Origin: Belliella pelovolcani
Lineage (GTDB): Bacteria > Bacteroidota > Bacteroidia > Cytophagales > Cyclobacteriaceae
Direction: 5' to 3'
Assembly (NCBI RefSeq): GCF_900156785.1
Contig: NZ_FTOP01000003.1
Location: forward strand, 62,001-126,000
DNA length: 64,000 nucleotides
In this document: positions 1-8,535 of the stretch, piece by piece
Position numbering within the stretch: the first letter of the stretch is position 1
Layout: every line of letters starts with the position of its first letter
Program-made: the position numbers and the translations under genes
Notes under the pieces: model-generated
The model's input: only the letters and a program-made list of their open reading frames with translations
Database searches by the model: none
Told to the model about the DNA's origin: nothing

Positions 1-198
1 GATGTTCAAGTCTACCATGTGAACATCAGGAGTATAGATCAAGTCTCTGAAAAGGATAGCTGGAGAGTAGAAATGAATCTGCTCTTTGATACCTGGACCG
101 TAAACTACACAAGGAACGTTGCCTTCTTCTCTGATTTCTTTCAGTGCAGCTCCGTCGAGATTTGCTCTTTTAAACCCTATAATCTCTAAAGATTTCAT
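1..198 (-). CDS. rplY: 50S ribosomal protein L25 (Ctc type), 3' end outside window
   Basis: An ATG at 198 on the minus strand opens 66 codons that run off the window edge without a stop. The product begins MKSLEIIGFKRANLDG and continues with EGNVPCVVYGPG and HFYSPAILFRDLIYTPDVH, typical of the N-terminal 5S rRNA-binding domain of Bacteroidota L25/Ctc proteins. L25 binds 5S rRNA in the large ribosomal subunit. The full protein in this phylum is usually about 190-220 residues, so roughly two thirds lies outside the window. It starts 42 nt after the prs stop, the usual prs-rplY arrangement, so the two are probably co-transcribed. Confidence 0.93.
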   Translation of the reverse strand, partial: MKSLEIIGFKRANLDGAALKEIREEGNVPCVVYGPGIKEQIHFYSPAILFRDLIYTPDVHMVDLNI

Positions 199-240
199 AA
201 ATTTTAAATTGAATTGTTTATAAATAATTAAGTGTAATGC

Positions 241-1167
241 TTAAATAAACAGTGCTGAAATTGAAGTATTTCCTGTCACTGCGTGTATTGCTTTAGCAAA
301 AAGATCAGCAACAGAGATGACTCTGATTTTGTCTGATTTTTGCTTTACTGGAATAGTATCAGTGATGACCAATTCCTGCAATACTGAATTTTCAATATTT
401 TCATAAGCTTTTCCTGAAAGTACACCATGTGTTGCGATGGCTCTGACAGATTTGGCTCCCTTATCCATGATGATTTGAGCAGCTTTGCAAAGTGTGCCAG
501 CAGTATCTACCAAGTCATCTACCAACACCACATCTTTTCCTTCTACATCACCTATCACTTGCATTGAAGCCACTTCATTGGCTCTTTTTCTGTGCTTATC
601 ACAGACGACCATTTCTACTTCGAAGTGCTTGGCATACGACCTTGCTCTTGCTACGCCACCCACATCAGGTGCTGCAAAAATAAGGTTGCTGGTGTCTAGC
701 CTTTCCAAATAGGGCACAAAGATAGCTGAACCATTCAAATGATCCAAAGGTATGTCAAAAAATCCCTGAATTTGTCCCGCATGCAAGTCACAAGTCATGA
801 TCCTATCAGCGCCAGCAGAGGTCAAGATATTAGCCACAAGCTTGGCCGCTATCGAAACTCTTGGTCTATCTTTCCTATCTTGTCTTGCATAGCCGTAGTA
901 AGGAATTACTGCACATACTTTGTAAGCAGATGCTCTTTTTGCAGCATCGATCATCAGGCATAGCTCGAGCAAATTATCCGCAGAAGGGTTGGTAGATTGA
1001 ATCAAAAATACTGTACATCCTCTTACTGATTCGTTGAAGCTGGGTGACATTTCGCCATCGCTGAACTTGGACATGGTGAGATCGCCAAGTTTTTTGCCAT
1101 AATGTTTGGCGATTTTTTCGGCTAATTGATTGCTGTTGGTTCCGGAGAAGAGTTTGACCTCAGTCAT
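241..1167 (-). CDS. prs: Ribose-phosphate pyrophosphokinase
   Basis: This 308-aa cytoplasmic enzyme makes PRPP from ribose 5-phosphate and ATP, for purine, pyrimidine, NAD, His and Trp synthesis. Visible family features are the ATP loop YYGYARQDRKDRPR (90-103), the DLHAGQIQGFF block (127-137) and the PRPP-binding loop VVLVDDLVDTAGT (213-225). Length is normal for class I PRPP synthetases. The start gives MTEVKLFSGTNS, the expected N-terminus. It lies just upstream of rplY on the same strand. A near-consensus -7 box (TACCTTTA) lies about 60-70 nt upstream, but I did not find a convincing -33 element. Confidence 0.98.
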   Translation of the reverse strand: MTEVKLFSGTNSNQLAEKIAKHYGKKLGDLTMSKFSDGEMSPSFNESVRGCTVFLIQSTNPSADNLLELCLMIDAAKRASAYKVCAVIPYYGYARQDRKDRPRVSIAAKLVANILTSAGADRIMTCDLHAGQIQGFFDIPLDHLNGSAIFVPYLERLDTSNLIFAAPDVGGVARARSYAKHFEVEMVVCDKHRKRANEVASMQVIGDVEGKDVVLVDDLVDTAGTLCKAAQIIMDKGAKSVRAIATHGVLSGKAYENIENSVLQELVITDTIPVKQKSDKIRVISVADLFAKAIHAVTGNTSISALFI

Positions 1168-1271
1168 TTTTTTGTGAAGGGTTTTGGGAGTGAATCTATT
1201 TGTTTTAAGATGCCTGTAAAGGTAGCTATTTTTGCAGGCTTTGAGAAAGATTATTAATGCTTTGTGAAATT

Positions 1272-2000
1272 TTATTTGGTTTTAATCATTTGTGCTACAA
1301 GTTCTTGATCTTGTAGCTTTCCTATGATTGGGAATAAGTCCAAACTAAGGCAAAAATCTATATCTGCCTCAATCTGATGGTTTTGGAGTCTTTTTGCGTG
1401 AGAAGCTTGCGCTAGAAACCCCGCTAAATCGGATTTATTGGATTCGTAAAGACCTTTCATGGCGATAGCTCCATCACAGTCAAATTCGAAATTTTCTTCC
1501 AATAAGCTAACCAAAGCTCCAGCATATAAGGAATCTTCAAGGTTGAATTTGCCTTTCCAGCCGGCACAGTGAATCAATACATCATGGTTTTGTGAAGTCA
1601 AGTAATAGGCTGTAGCTCGTAGATTGACAAAAGCCCCTATCAGTACTTCCTTGGAACCTGCTTTGGATTTTTCTATAGCCAAAGTGCCATTTGTCGTGGT
1701 CATGGCTATTTTTTGATTTGTATATGCGCCATCAAGATAAGCTAAGGGGGAATTGCCTAGCGTGAAGCCCTCAGCAGTTTGGCCATTTCTTTCTCCTGCG
1801 ATGACATAACCCTTAGACTGCATAGCTCTACAAGTTTCTAAATCGGCAACAGGAGTGATGCTAGTAACACCATTTCCCAATGCCGCGATCATGGTGGAGG
1901 TAGCTCGGAATATGTCCACCACGACCACGATCTTATTTTCTAATTCATGAAGATGAACCAATTCAGGACTGAAGCAGACTTCTACTTTTCTCTTTGTCAT
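1272..2000 (-). CDS. comB: ComB-family 2-phosphosulfolactate phosphatase-like protein
   Basis: The product (242 aa from the ATG at 2000; two more codons are possible from a TTG at 2006) matches the ComB family. Conserved blocks include VDIFRATSTM (about 29-38), GERNG, TTTNGT and CAGWKGKFNLEDSLYAGAL. ComB dephosphorylates 2-phosphosulfolactate in coenzyme M synthesis in methanogens. Many bacteria without coenzyme M carry homologues whose substrate is not settled; a role in sulfonate or sulfonolipid metabolism is possible but only inferred. The ATG at 2000 is preferred to the TTG. It follows gcvT on the same strand, separated by a terminator hairpin. Confidence 0.85.
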   Translation of the reverse strand: MTKRKVEVCFSPELVHLHELENKIVVVVDIFRATSTMIAALGNGVTSITPVADLETCRAMQSKGYVIAGERNGQTAEGFTLGNSPLAYLDGAYTNQKIAMTTTNGTLAIEKSKAGSKEVLIGAFVNLRATAYYLTSQNHDVLIHCAGWKGKFNLEDSLYAGALVSLLEENFEFDCDGAIAMKGLYESNKSDLAGFLAQASHAKRLQNHQIEADIDFCLSLDLFPIIGKLQDQELVAQMIKTK

Positions 2001-2010
2001 GGGCAAAAGA

Positions 2011-2042
2011 AAACCCGCAAGACAATATTGCCATGCGGGTTT
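2011..2042 (-). terminator. Hairpin between gcvT and comB
   Basis: A 9-bp perfect stem (AAACCCGCA at 2011-2019 with TGCGGGTTT at 2034-2042) lies 6 nt past the gcvT stop and is followed on the minus strand by TCTTTTG. It probably ends or attenuates gcvT transcription just before the comB start. Confidence 0.65.
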
Positions 2043-2048
2043 CTGTAA

Positions 2049-3143
2049 TTATTTTTTATATAAAGGCAGCTTTTCTATTTTGGCCGCAATATTCTTGTTT
2101 CTGATCTGAATCGCAATCTCGGTACCTGGAGCAGCAAACTCCGACTTGACATAGCCTAAGCCTATACCTACCCCCATGGATGGTGACTGCGTTCCGGAGG
2201 TCACTTCACCGATTACCTCACCTGCTGCATTGACAATAGGGTAGTGGGCCCTAGGGATTCCTCTTTCTTGGAGGATGAATCCGACTAGTTTTTTGTCAAC
2301 TCCTGCTTCTTTTTGTTTTTTCAGGTTTTCACAGTTGATGAAATCTTTGGTGAATTTGGTAATCCAACCTAAGCCTGCTTCCAGTGGAGACGTTTCGTCA
2401 TTGATGTCATTGCCATAGAGACAAAAGCCCATTTCCATTCTCAAAGTGTCCCTAGCGCCTAGACCTATTGGCTTGATGTCATAGGATTTTCCAGCTTCAA
2501 AGATGGCGTTCCATACTTTTTCGGCATCCTCGTTTTTGACATAAATCTCAAACCCGCCAGCACCTGTGTACCCCGTTCCTGAGATAATCACATCTTTTAC
2601 ACCTGCAAATTCACCTACTGTAAAGTGATAAAATTTCACTTCTGAAAGATTCACAGGAGTGAGCACTTGTACTGCTTCTATGGCTTTTGGTCCTTGAACA
2701 GCAAAAAGAGAAAGCGTATCAGAAATATTCTCCAAATCAGCACCCATAGTATTGTGCTGATTGATCCATGCCCAATCTTTGTCTATGTTGGAAGCATTCA
2801 CTACAAGCATGTATTTTTCATCTTCAAACTTGTAGACGATCAGGTCATCTACTATACCACCTTTGTCATTTGGGAAACAAGCGTATTGTGCTTGTCCATT
2901 GATCAGTTTGGAAGCATCATTTGAAGTTACTTTTTGGATCAAGTCCAATGCTTTTGGACCTGTTACCATGAATTCACCCATGTGGGAAACATCAAAGACT
3001 CCAACGCCTTCGCGGACTGTTTTGTGCTCTTCCATATCAGAAGAATAGCGAACAGGCATATTGTAGCCAGCAAAAGGAACCATTTTTCCTCCCAAAGCTA
3101 CGTGGAGGTCATTAAGTTGGATTTTTTTGATAATATCTTCCAT
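2049..3143 (-). CDS. gcvT: Glycine cleavage system T protein (aminomethyltransferase)
   Basis: This 364-aa protein transfers the methylene group from the lipoyl H protein to tetrahydrofolate and releases ammonia. Family signatures are the N-terminal [42 protein letters not shown] and the C-terminal [20 protein letters not shown]. The frame stays open to a TTG at 3170, but the ATG at 3143 is preferred. It gives [14 protein letters not shown], and a consensus promoter -7 box (3168-3175) covers the upstream TTG, which would therefore not be transcribed. gcvP and gcvH are not adjacent. Confidence 0.97.
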   Translation of the reverse strand: MEDIIKKIQLNDLHVALGGKMVPFAGYNMPVRYSSDMEEHKTVREGVGVFDVSHMGEFMVTGPKALDLIQKVTSNDASKLINGQAQYACFPNDKGGIVDDLIVYKFEDEKYMLVVNASNIDKDWAWINQHNTMGADLENISDTLSLFAVQGPKAIEAVQVLTPVNLSEVKFYHFTVGEFAGVKDVIISGTGYTGAGGFEIYVKNEDAEKVWNAIFEAGKSYDIKPIGLGARDTLRMEMGFCLYGNDINDETSPLEAGLGWITKFTKDFINCENLKKQKEAGVDKKLVGFILQERGIPRAHYPIVNAAGEVIGEVTSGTQSPSMGVGIGLGYVKSEFAAPGTEIAIQIRNKNIAAKIEKLPLYKK

Positions 3144-3167
3144 GATCGGGTTTATTTCTTTAGGGGG

Positions 3168-3197
3168 CAAAGGTAATTTATAAAGGTGGATTACAAA
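3168..3197 (-). promoter_or_regulatory. Bacteroidota-type promoter for gcvT
   Basis: Read on the minus strand, TTTG (3194-3197) is followed after 18 nt by TACCTTTG (3168-3175), fitting the Bacteroidota pattern of -33 TTTG and -7 TAnnTTTG. The -7 box ends 24 nt before the gcvT ATG at 3143, which fixes that start. Confidence 0.7.
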
Positions 3198-3272
3198 AAG
3201 CAGGAACAGCCTTTTCCTTCAAATATTTTTATTAATTTGGAATTTGATTCATTAGTTGAAGTCTAAAAAATT

Positions 3273-3491
3273 ATGAGGGTTGTCCTGATTGTGTTAATAG
3301 CTTGGTTGATCATTTTAAGTTTTATTTTTCGAAATGAAACAGTTGATATTCAACTTTATGATACCTATTATATTATAGGTGTTCATTACATCATGTTAAT
3401 TTTAGCAGTACTAGTGTTGTGTATTGGACTTATTTTAAGGCTTATGGAATTGAAAAAGCAAAATGACTCTAGCAAAAAGATTGTTGACTAA
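3273..3491 (+). CDS. Small two-helix membrane protein with a COX1-like segment
   Basis: This 72-aa ORF has an ATG start and two hydrophobic helices (about 3-19 and 38-60), with a charged tail ending KKQNDSSKKIVD. Between the helices, DIQLYDTYYIIGVHYIML resembles the DxxLHDTYYVVAHFHYVL segment of cytochrome c oxidase subunit I, but only one of the two heme-ligand histidines of that motif is kept. Similar short membrane proteins occur in Bacteroidota genomes; I know of no assigned function. It stands alone between gcvT and a lipoprotein gene. Base composition is AT-rich like its right neighbour. The ORF is probably real, the function unknown. Confidence 0.6.
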   Translation: MRVVLIVLIAWLIILSFIFRNETVDIQLYDTYYIIGVHYIMLILAVLVLCIGLILRLMELKKQNDSSKKIVD

Positions 3492-3638
3492 GCTTTTTTA
3501 ATTAATTACGCAAAAAAATAATGGTTCTATCAATCTGCTATAAAGCCCTGATTATATAGGATGTTAAAACGATTGGAACCATACTCCATCCTAAATATAT
3601 TTTACTAGTTTTTATATAAACCCCATAATTTTAATTTC

Positions 3639-4730
3639 ATGTATAACAATCAAAAATTAGAGTATTTTAAAAAGGTTAAATTCAATGGTTTAATATTTAT
3701 TTCTTTAGCTTTTTTACTTTTCAATTGTATTAACAAAGAAAGTTCTATTCAGCAATTTAATGAGGAAGTGCCTATTTATGGAGAATTTGTTAAGGAAATC
3801 TCTATATTCAGTCAAAGTAATGTGAATTTGATGGTTGTTGATTCTTTTTTGGTTATTCAAACTAGCAAAGACAATTTCTTGAAAGTGTATAATACAAGTA
3901 ATTTCCAGCTTTTAGCTGAATATGGAACTATTGGAAATGGAGATCATCAATTTGCGACTCCTCGTTTGTTGAAAAATTATAGAAGATCAGAAAGTGAGAA
4001 TTCCCCAATTGTTGTGGTTTATGATTTGGATAGAATGGAAATCAATGAAATAGATTTATTTAAATGGATTAATGGCGAACCTCAATTTCATAGTCAAAAC
4101 CCTTTAGATGATAGAGAAAATTATTATTTGAATTTCTATTACAGTTCAGTAGATTATTATATCGGTGTTCCTGATGGACCGAAAAAATTCATCCTATATG
4201 ATAGGATCGGTCAAAACGAAATGGTGTTTCCGTACACGCCTAAGTTGGATTTTGACATTGAGCCATTTTTGATGTATTCAATTTATAAGCCAGCAATTAC
4301 AGTAAATCAGAGGGGAATGAAAATCGCTGCTGCAAGTTTGTTGGTCCCTAATCTTGAAATTTATGACTTTGAGCAGAATCTTTTAGCATCTATAAACTAT
4401 GATACTGTGGATTCTCTTAAGAATGGTTTAGAAGAATATAGAAAAACTGAATGGTTTGATTCTAAGCATTTTATTGTAGATATAGATTCGAATGACGAAT
4501 ATATTCTTGGATTAAATTACAATAATTCTTCTACTGCAATTTATAATAACTACAATCATCAAGATTTGAGTTTTTTGCAATTTGATTGGGATGGAAACCT
4601 CTTGAAAAAATATGTGCTTGCAGATAATAAGTTCGTGGAATCATTCGCAGTCGATTTCAATAATAAAAAGGTGTACTGCTTTCTACCTCACGAGAAGGAA
4701 TACAATCTTTATGTTTATGATTTAAACTAA
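3639..4730 (+). CDS. BF3164-like lipoprotein, predicted beta-propeller
   Basis: This 363-aa protein has a lysine-rich start, a hydrophobic stretch (GLIFISLAFLLFNC) and a lipobox ending at Cys29, so it is likely an exported lipoprotein. The rest contains repeating segments typical of the TolB-like 6-bladed propeller lipoproteins of Bacteroidota, such as FLKVYNTSNFQLLAEYGTIG, PNLEIYDFEQNL and LQFDWDGNLLKKY. Such proteins are often single genes of unknown function. It is very AT-rich compared with the housekeeping genes around it. A bidirectional terminator follows its stop directly. The family call is moderate; no ligand can be proposed. Confidence 0.75.
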   Translation: MYNNQKLEYFKKVKFNGLIFISLAFLLFNCINKESSIQQFNEEVPIYGEFVKEISIFSQSNVNLMVVDSFLVIQTSKDNFLKVYNTSNFQLLAEYGTIGNGDHQFATPRLLKNYRRSESENSPIVVVYDLDRMEINEIDLFKWINGEPQFHSQNPLDDRENYYLNFYYSSVDYYIGVPDGPKKFILYDRIGQNEMVFPYTPKLDFDIEPFLMYSIYKPAITVNQRGMKIAAASLLVPNLEIYDFEQNLLASINYDTVDSLKNGLEEYRKTEWFDSKHFIVDIDSNDEYILGLNYNNSSTAIYNNYNHQDLSFLQFDWDGNLLKKYVLADNKFVESFAVDFNNKKVYCFLPHEKEYNLYVYDLN

Positions 4731-4767
4731 AAAAAAACGTCTTTCCGCAAAGCGAGAAGACGTTTTT
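4731..4767. terminator. Bidirectional rho-independent terminator
   Basis: A stem formed by AAAAACGTCTTTC and GAGAAGACGTTTTT with a short loop, flanked by an A-run on the left and a T-run on the right. It sits between the convergent lipoprotein gene (ends 4730) and the IscA-like gene (ends 4789) and can serve both. Confidence 0.85.
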
Positions 4768-4788
4768 GATTACTAAACCACTATTGGC

Positions 4789-5115
4789 CTAAACAGAGAA
4801 GCTTTCTCCACATCCACAGGTGCGAGAAGCATTGGGGTTCACGAACTGGAATCCCTTGCCATTTAAGCCATCTGTAAATTCTAAGGTGGTTCCAGCCAAG
4901 TATAGCAAGCTCTTGCGATCAACTAGGATTTTGATACCCTTGTCTTCAAATACATGGTCTGTATCGGTCAAAGAAGCATCGAAACCCAAGTCATACATCA
5001 ATCCAGAGCAACCTCCACCTTTGACAGAAACTCTAATATTTTCATTTTCAGATCGGCCTTCCTCTTTTCTAAGCTCCAAGATTCTTTCTTTTGCCTTTTC
5101 AGAAACTACTATCAT
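4789..5115 (-). CDS. A-type iron-sulfur cluster assembly protein (IscA/SufA/ErpA family)
   Basis: This 108-aa protein has the three cysteines of A-type carriers: Cys36 in GGGCSG, and Cys100 and Cys102 in the C-terminal TCGCGESFSV. Such proteins receive and deliver Fe-S clusters or iron to target apoproteins in the cytoplasm. Length and the FxxxGLxGxGFxFxNPNA block are normal for the family. It cannot be assigned to IscA, SufA or ErpA from sequence alone, and no other isc or suf genes are adjacent. A strong Bacteroidota promoter lies at 5182-5213. Fe-S supply would suit the nearby anaerobic enzymes, but this is ordinary housekeeping. Confidence 0.93.
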   Translation of the reverse strand: MIVVSEKAKERILELRKEEGRSENENIRVSVKGGGCSGLMYDLGFDASLTDTDHVFEDKGIKILVDRKSLLYLAGTTLEFTDGLNGKGFQFVNPNASRTCGCGESFSV

Positions 5116-5181
5116 ATCTTATAATTTTCATTTATCTCAAATCAAAAGCAAAACACGCTAGGATTTGAAATGATTCAATTA

Positions 5182-5213
5182 CAAATATACTTTTGAAGTG
5201 ACTAAGTAGCAAA
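5182..5213 (-). promoter_or_regulatory. Consensus Bacteroidota promoter for the IscA-like gene
   Basis: On the minus strand TTTG (5210-5213), a 20-nt spacer and TATATTTG (5182-5189) match the -33/-7 consensus exactly. The implied transcript has a leader of about 60 nt before the ATG at 5115. Confidence 0.75.
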
Positions 5214-5251
5214 TCTCTTTATGGTGCTGATTAGGGAAATGGATTTTGGGA

Positions 5252-6019
5252 TTAGAAATCTTTTCTTTTGAATATCCGCATGGCTGTGGCAATAGGCCAT
5301 GAAATCCAAAGCAACATGATGCTACTCGATAAGAACATTCCCTTGGCACTGCCGAAGAAATTTTGGAAAAATGCTCCCGTATAGCCCATCAAGGCTGAAA
5401 TATCTAATTTCATCAGCATGATGATCCTGCCTAGATCTACTGGATTGAGAAAGACTAGACTGAGTGTCGTTTTTTCCAATGGATAATCTGAAAGGCTGTA
5501 AATCAAATAGAGCACAAAGCCATCATAAATCAAAGAAAAGTAAATCCAAAATGAAAGGCTGATACCGATTGCCTTGGCCTTGTCCCGTGTCAAGACAGAA
5601 GCTAGGAAAGCTAATCCAGCAAACACAATTGAAAGGGCTATTCCAATGGCTAGTAGAATCAGGATGCTTTCATCGGCTCCCCATAGCAGCATTGGGATAC
5701 CGAAACCGATCAGAATCGCAGCACTTAGCATGATGATGACAGCCAAGATTTGACTTAGAAATACATTTCTTCTTTTCACAGGCTGTGCCAACATCAGCTC
5801 AGTAAACTCTAGGTTATTGAAAAAGTGTGTCGTTGCAAATACTGCAGCAATCAAGGGAACGATCATCAGCATGATATTGAGCAAGCTCAATGAGACCTTG
5901 GCCAGGTCTTCTGATACTTGGTAGATGGATACAGCCACCAAAACCATGAAGATGGTGTAGAGTATAGCAAATCTACTTTTGAGAATATCGTATAGCGAAT
6001 ATTTGAGTAGCTTAAACAT
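5252..6019 (-). CDS. nosY: NosY, ABC transporter permease for N2O reductase maturation
   Basis: This 255-aa polytopic membrane protein has about six hydrophobic helices. It belongs to the ABC-2 permease type and carries the cytoplasmic ELMLAQPVKRRNVFLSQ block typical of NosY. With the ATPase NosF and periplasmic NosD it forms the NosDFY complex needed to build the CuZ cluster of NosZ. Its start overlaps nosF by 8 nt, implying translational coupling. It is the last gene of the nos operon; no terminator hairpin is evident in the 135 nt that follow, before the IscA-like gene. Confidence 0.93.
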   Translation of the reverse strand: MFKLLKYSLYDILKSRFAILYTIFMVLVAVSIYQVSEDLAKVSLSLLNIMLMIVPLIAAVFATTHFFNNLEFTELMLAQPVKRRNVFLSQILAVIIMLSAAILIGFGIPMLLWGADESILILLAIGIALSIVFAGLAFLASVLTRDKAKAIGISLSFWIYFSLIYDGFVLYLIYSLSDYPLEKTTLSLVFLNPVDLGRIIMLMKLDISALMGYTGAFFQNFFGSAKGMFLSSSIMLLWISWPIATAMRIFKRKDF

Positions 6020-6755
6020 GGCTCATTTCAGTTTTAGGTTGCTTTTTTTTTAAACTCCATTCCATCAATCTGGCAATAGCAGTGGTGAATCGATCTTCTC
6101 CAGTTGTTTCCTTGAGGGCGTCCACACTGTCGTTGAAGAAAATATCTCCTTCATAGATGTAAATGGCTTGATCTGTCAATTCATCCAACTCACTCAATAT
6201 ATGTGAAGTGATCAGAATCAATTTTCCTGAGTCTCTTTCTTTTTTGATTTTATTCTTAAGTGTTTCTACTGCCATGGGATCAAGTCCTGCCGTAGGCTCA
6301 TCTAGGATTAGGATGTCTGCATCGAACATAAAAGCCAAGGCTGCACTGACTTTTTGCCTTGTTCCTCCGCTGAGGGTATGCATAGGCTTTTCCATCATCT
6401 GATCTAGTCCAAATGCCCCAATCAATTCCAAGTCGTATTCCTTGATCTCAGGGCGCATATCTTGCATCATTCTGAAGAGTTGTCCGATCTTCATATTATC
6501 AGGATAGCGGCCGATCTGAGGCATATAACCAATATTAGACCGGTATTTGAAATTGTTTTTGATGGAATCGCCCTGTACGATGATGTCTCCTTTGTTGGGA
6601 ATGACCATACCGAGGATGATTTTGATCAAGGTGGTTTTGCCAGATCCATTAGGCCCCATCAATGCATAGCTTTTTCCTGCTTCAAACTCCAAGTTGAATT
6701 CACGGAGTACTTCTAGCTTTCCGAATTTCTTCGATATATTTCTAACTGAGATCAT
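6012..6755 (-). CDS. nosF: NosF, ABC ATPase for N2O reductase maturation
   Basis: This 247-aa ATP-binding subunit has Walker A GPNGSGKTT (34-42), signature LSGGTRQKVS (128-137), Walker B ILILDEPTAGLDP (148-160) and the switch His185 in ITSHI. It powers NosDFY, which acts in copper/sulfur delivery for NosZ. It overlaps nosD by 14 nt upstream and nosY by 8 nt downstream. Length is somewhat below that of many NosF proteins but all catalytic motifs are present. Confidence 0.95.
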   Translation of the reverse strand: MISVRNISKKFGKLEVLREFNLEFEAGKSYALMGPNGSGKTTLIKIILGMVIPNKGDIIVQGDSIKNNFKYRSNIGYMPQIGRYPDNMKIGQLFRMMQDMRPEIKEYDLELIGAFGLDQMMEKPMHTLSGGTRQKVSAALAFMFDADILILDEPTAGLDPMAVETLKNKIKKERDSGKLILITSHILSELDELTDQAIYIYEGDIFFNDSVDALKETTGEDRFTTAIARLMEWSLKKKQPKTEMSHV

Positions 6756-7965
6756 AAGGTTTCATTTTAGGGTTGTTGTCAATCATGTTTTCTGGTGTGA
6801 TGGCAGGAATGATTTTTTCCATTCTATCGAGTAGCGTCACCATAAAACTTCTCCAGAGAATGACAGCCGAGGGGATTTTTTCTACGATGACTGAAAACAA
6901 GCTGATGGGTCTGTATGGTACATCTCCGATTTTATCTTTGTTTAAGTCATAGCCTTCGTATTTGTCCCAGTAGTTTTCTTTGAGGGTGTTGAGAACAACG
7001 CTTCCATTGGTACTGATGTCGAAGGTGTTTGCAATGAAGTTATTTGCTTCAAAAGTATTATTGTCGCAGCTCGCCATCAATTTAAGCGCCCAGCCATTGC
7101 TGGTAAATGCGTTGTTTTTGAAAAGGGTCCGACTACTTCCTTCCATGTAGATCCCGATAGTGTTTTTCCTGAAAATGTTACCTACTACTTCTGAGTCTGT
7201 GATGTCTTTGAGTAGAATGCCGTAGGAACTTGGGCCTTCATTTTCCTCGAATACATTATCTCGCATGACTACATTTCGCGTGTACATGACAGCTACGCCT
7301 GCTCCATTTTTACGGAAGGTGTTTTTGATGTAGCTGTTGTCATGGGAAAACATAAAGTGCAAGCCGTATCGCTTGTTTCCATCCACAGTATTGTGCTGAC
7401 TGATGGTATTGGTGACAAATTCCAAATAAATGCCATCACGATGCCCTTCCACATGGTTACCTTCAATCATGGAGTCTTTGCATTTCCAAAGGTGGATGCC
7501 ATTACCTGTCTGATATTCTCTTTCGGCTCTAGAGATGAGCTTGTTGTTTTTTATGGTGAGGTTTGATGAATTGGAAAAATGCAAGCCAAAAAAAGTATTG
7601 TCAAGTTCGACGCCTTCAACGCTACAGTGTTGGGAGTCAAAGAATTTGATCGCAGCAGAGTCATCAATATTTGATTTTCCAGTATTGATGATCCTCAAGT
7701 TTTTGAAATGAATGTTTTCTCCCGCAACGATGAATATATCCCCTTGTTCTTTTCCATTGATGGTAGGCATTCCCTCACCTTGTATGGTAAGTGATTTGCG
7801 GATGATGATTTCGTGTTCGCTGTATTCTCCAGCGCTCAAGATAATCACGTCACCTTCCTGGGCTTTTGCAACAGCCTCTTTGATAGAGTCTCCAGGCTTT
7901 AGCAGCACAGTACCTGCCAAGACAGGGCTACTAAGCAGGAATAAGCATAAGAGTAGTGTTTTCAT
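6742..7965 (-). CDS. nosD: NosD, periplasmic parallel beta-helix protein
   Basis: This 407-aa protein begins with a Sec signal (MKTLLLCLFLLSSPVLAG). It contains many consecutive Asn-rich beta-helix coils such as IKNNKLISRAE, IEGNHVEGHRDGIYLE and FKNNAFTSNGWALKLMAS (CASH/NosD repeats), and ends with the typical NosD tail including ITPENMIDNNPKMKP. NosD is the periplasmic part of NosDFY, which assembles CuZ in NosZ. It overlaps nosF by 14 nt. The 93-nt gap to nosL contains only a purine-rich stretch. Confidence 0.95.
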   Translation of the reverse strand: MKTLLLCLFLLSSPVLAGTVLLKPGDSIKEAVAKAQEGDVIILSAGEYSEHEIIIRKSLTIQGEGMPTINGKEQGDIFIVAGENIHFKNLRIINTGKSNIDDSAAIKFFDSQHCSVEGVELDNTFFGLHFSNSSNLTIKNNKLISRAEREYQTGNGIHLWKCKDSMIEGNHVEGHRDGIYLEFVTNTISQHNTVDGNKRYGLHFMFSHDNSYIKNTFRKNGAGVAVMYTRNVVMRDNVFEENEGPSSYGILLKDITDSEVVGNIFRKNTIGIYMEGSSRTLFKNNAFTSNGWALKLMASCDNNTFEANNFIANTFDISTNGSVVLNTLKENYWDKYEGYDLNKDKIGDVPYRPISLFSVIVEKIPSAVILWRSFMVTLLDRMEKIIPAITPENMIDNNPKMKPYDLS

Positions 7966-8058
7966 GATGTTGATATTTAGAGATACGAGACGAGAGACAA
8001 GAGATATGAATCAAAATTCATCCTTCATAATTCAACCTCCTAAGTTCATCCTTTCTAT

Positions 8059-8493
8059 TCATTTAAATTGTGTCAGCAGTTCACCCCATGCCATGTAGAC
8101 TCCACCATGGTCTTTTTTGTATTTTTTGAGGGTTTCGTAGTCTGAGAAAGCGACAATATTGCTTGCCATTGGGGTTTTGAATTTTTCAGATTTCAAGTAA
8201 AAGGCAGTAGTTGCATCTGTCAATGTTTCACCTTGATTGTAGTCAGTGATTAGGATATGTTTTAGTTCTGCTGAGCTGAATTCACCGGATTCCATGAAGG
8301 TCATCAGGCAATTGACATCATCGAAGATGAAAATTTTACCTTTTTGCGTCACGACTTCCGCACCGTATTGAGGATCCATGAGTTTCATTTTGCAGTGATG
8401 GCATACATCTTCGCCATAATTGATAGCTCTGGGGTCTGCACTGCAAGAGAGTAGGAAAATGACTGAGAGAAGTGTTAAGATTTGCATTTTCAT
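8059..8493 (-). CDS. nosL: NosL copper chaperone lipoprotein
   Basis: This 144-aa lipoprotein has a signal ending in LLSC (Cys17) and the Cu(I)-binding block CHHCKMKLMDPQYGAEV (Cys31, Cys34, Met36). FIFDDVNCLMTFM follows, all diagnostic for NosL. NosL is an outer-leaflet or periplasmic copper chaperone feeding NosZ. It lies between the NosB-like gene and nosD, in the usual clade II gene order. The ATG at 8493 gives MKMQILTLLS; the second ATG at 8487 is equally possible. Confidence 0.95.
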   Translation of the reverse strand: MKMQILTLLSVIFLLSCSADPRAINYGEDVCHHCKMKLMDPQYGAEVVTQKGKIFIFDDVNCLMTFMESGEFSSAELKHILITDYNQGETLTDATTAFYLKSEKFKTPMASNIVAFSDYETLKKYKKDHGGVYMAWGELLTQFK

Positions 8494-8535
8494 GGTTTGG
8501 GTATTTAGTGGCGTAAATGGAATCTGTTAATTTTT

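Noticed and set aside
7979-8010. Purine-rich GAGACGAGAGACAAGAG stretch in the nosL-nosD gap
   Set aside because: Looks like a dispersed low-complexity fragment; no hairpin or promoter match.
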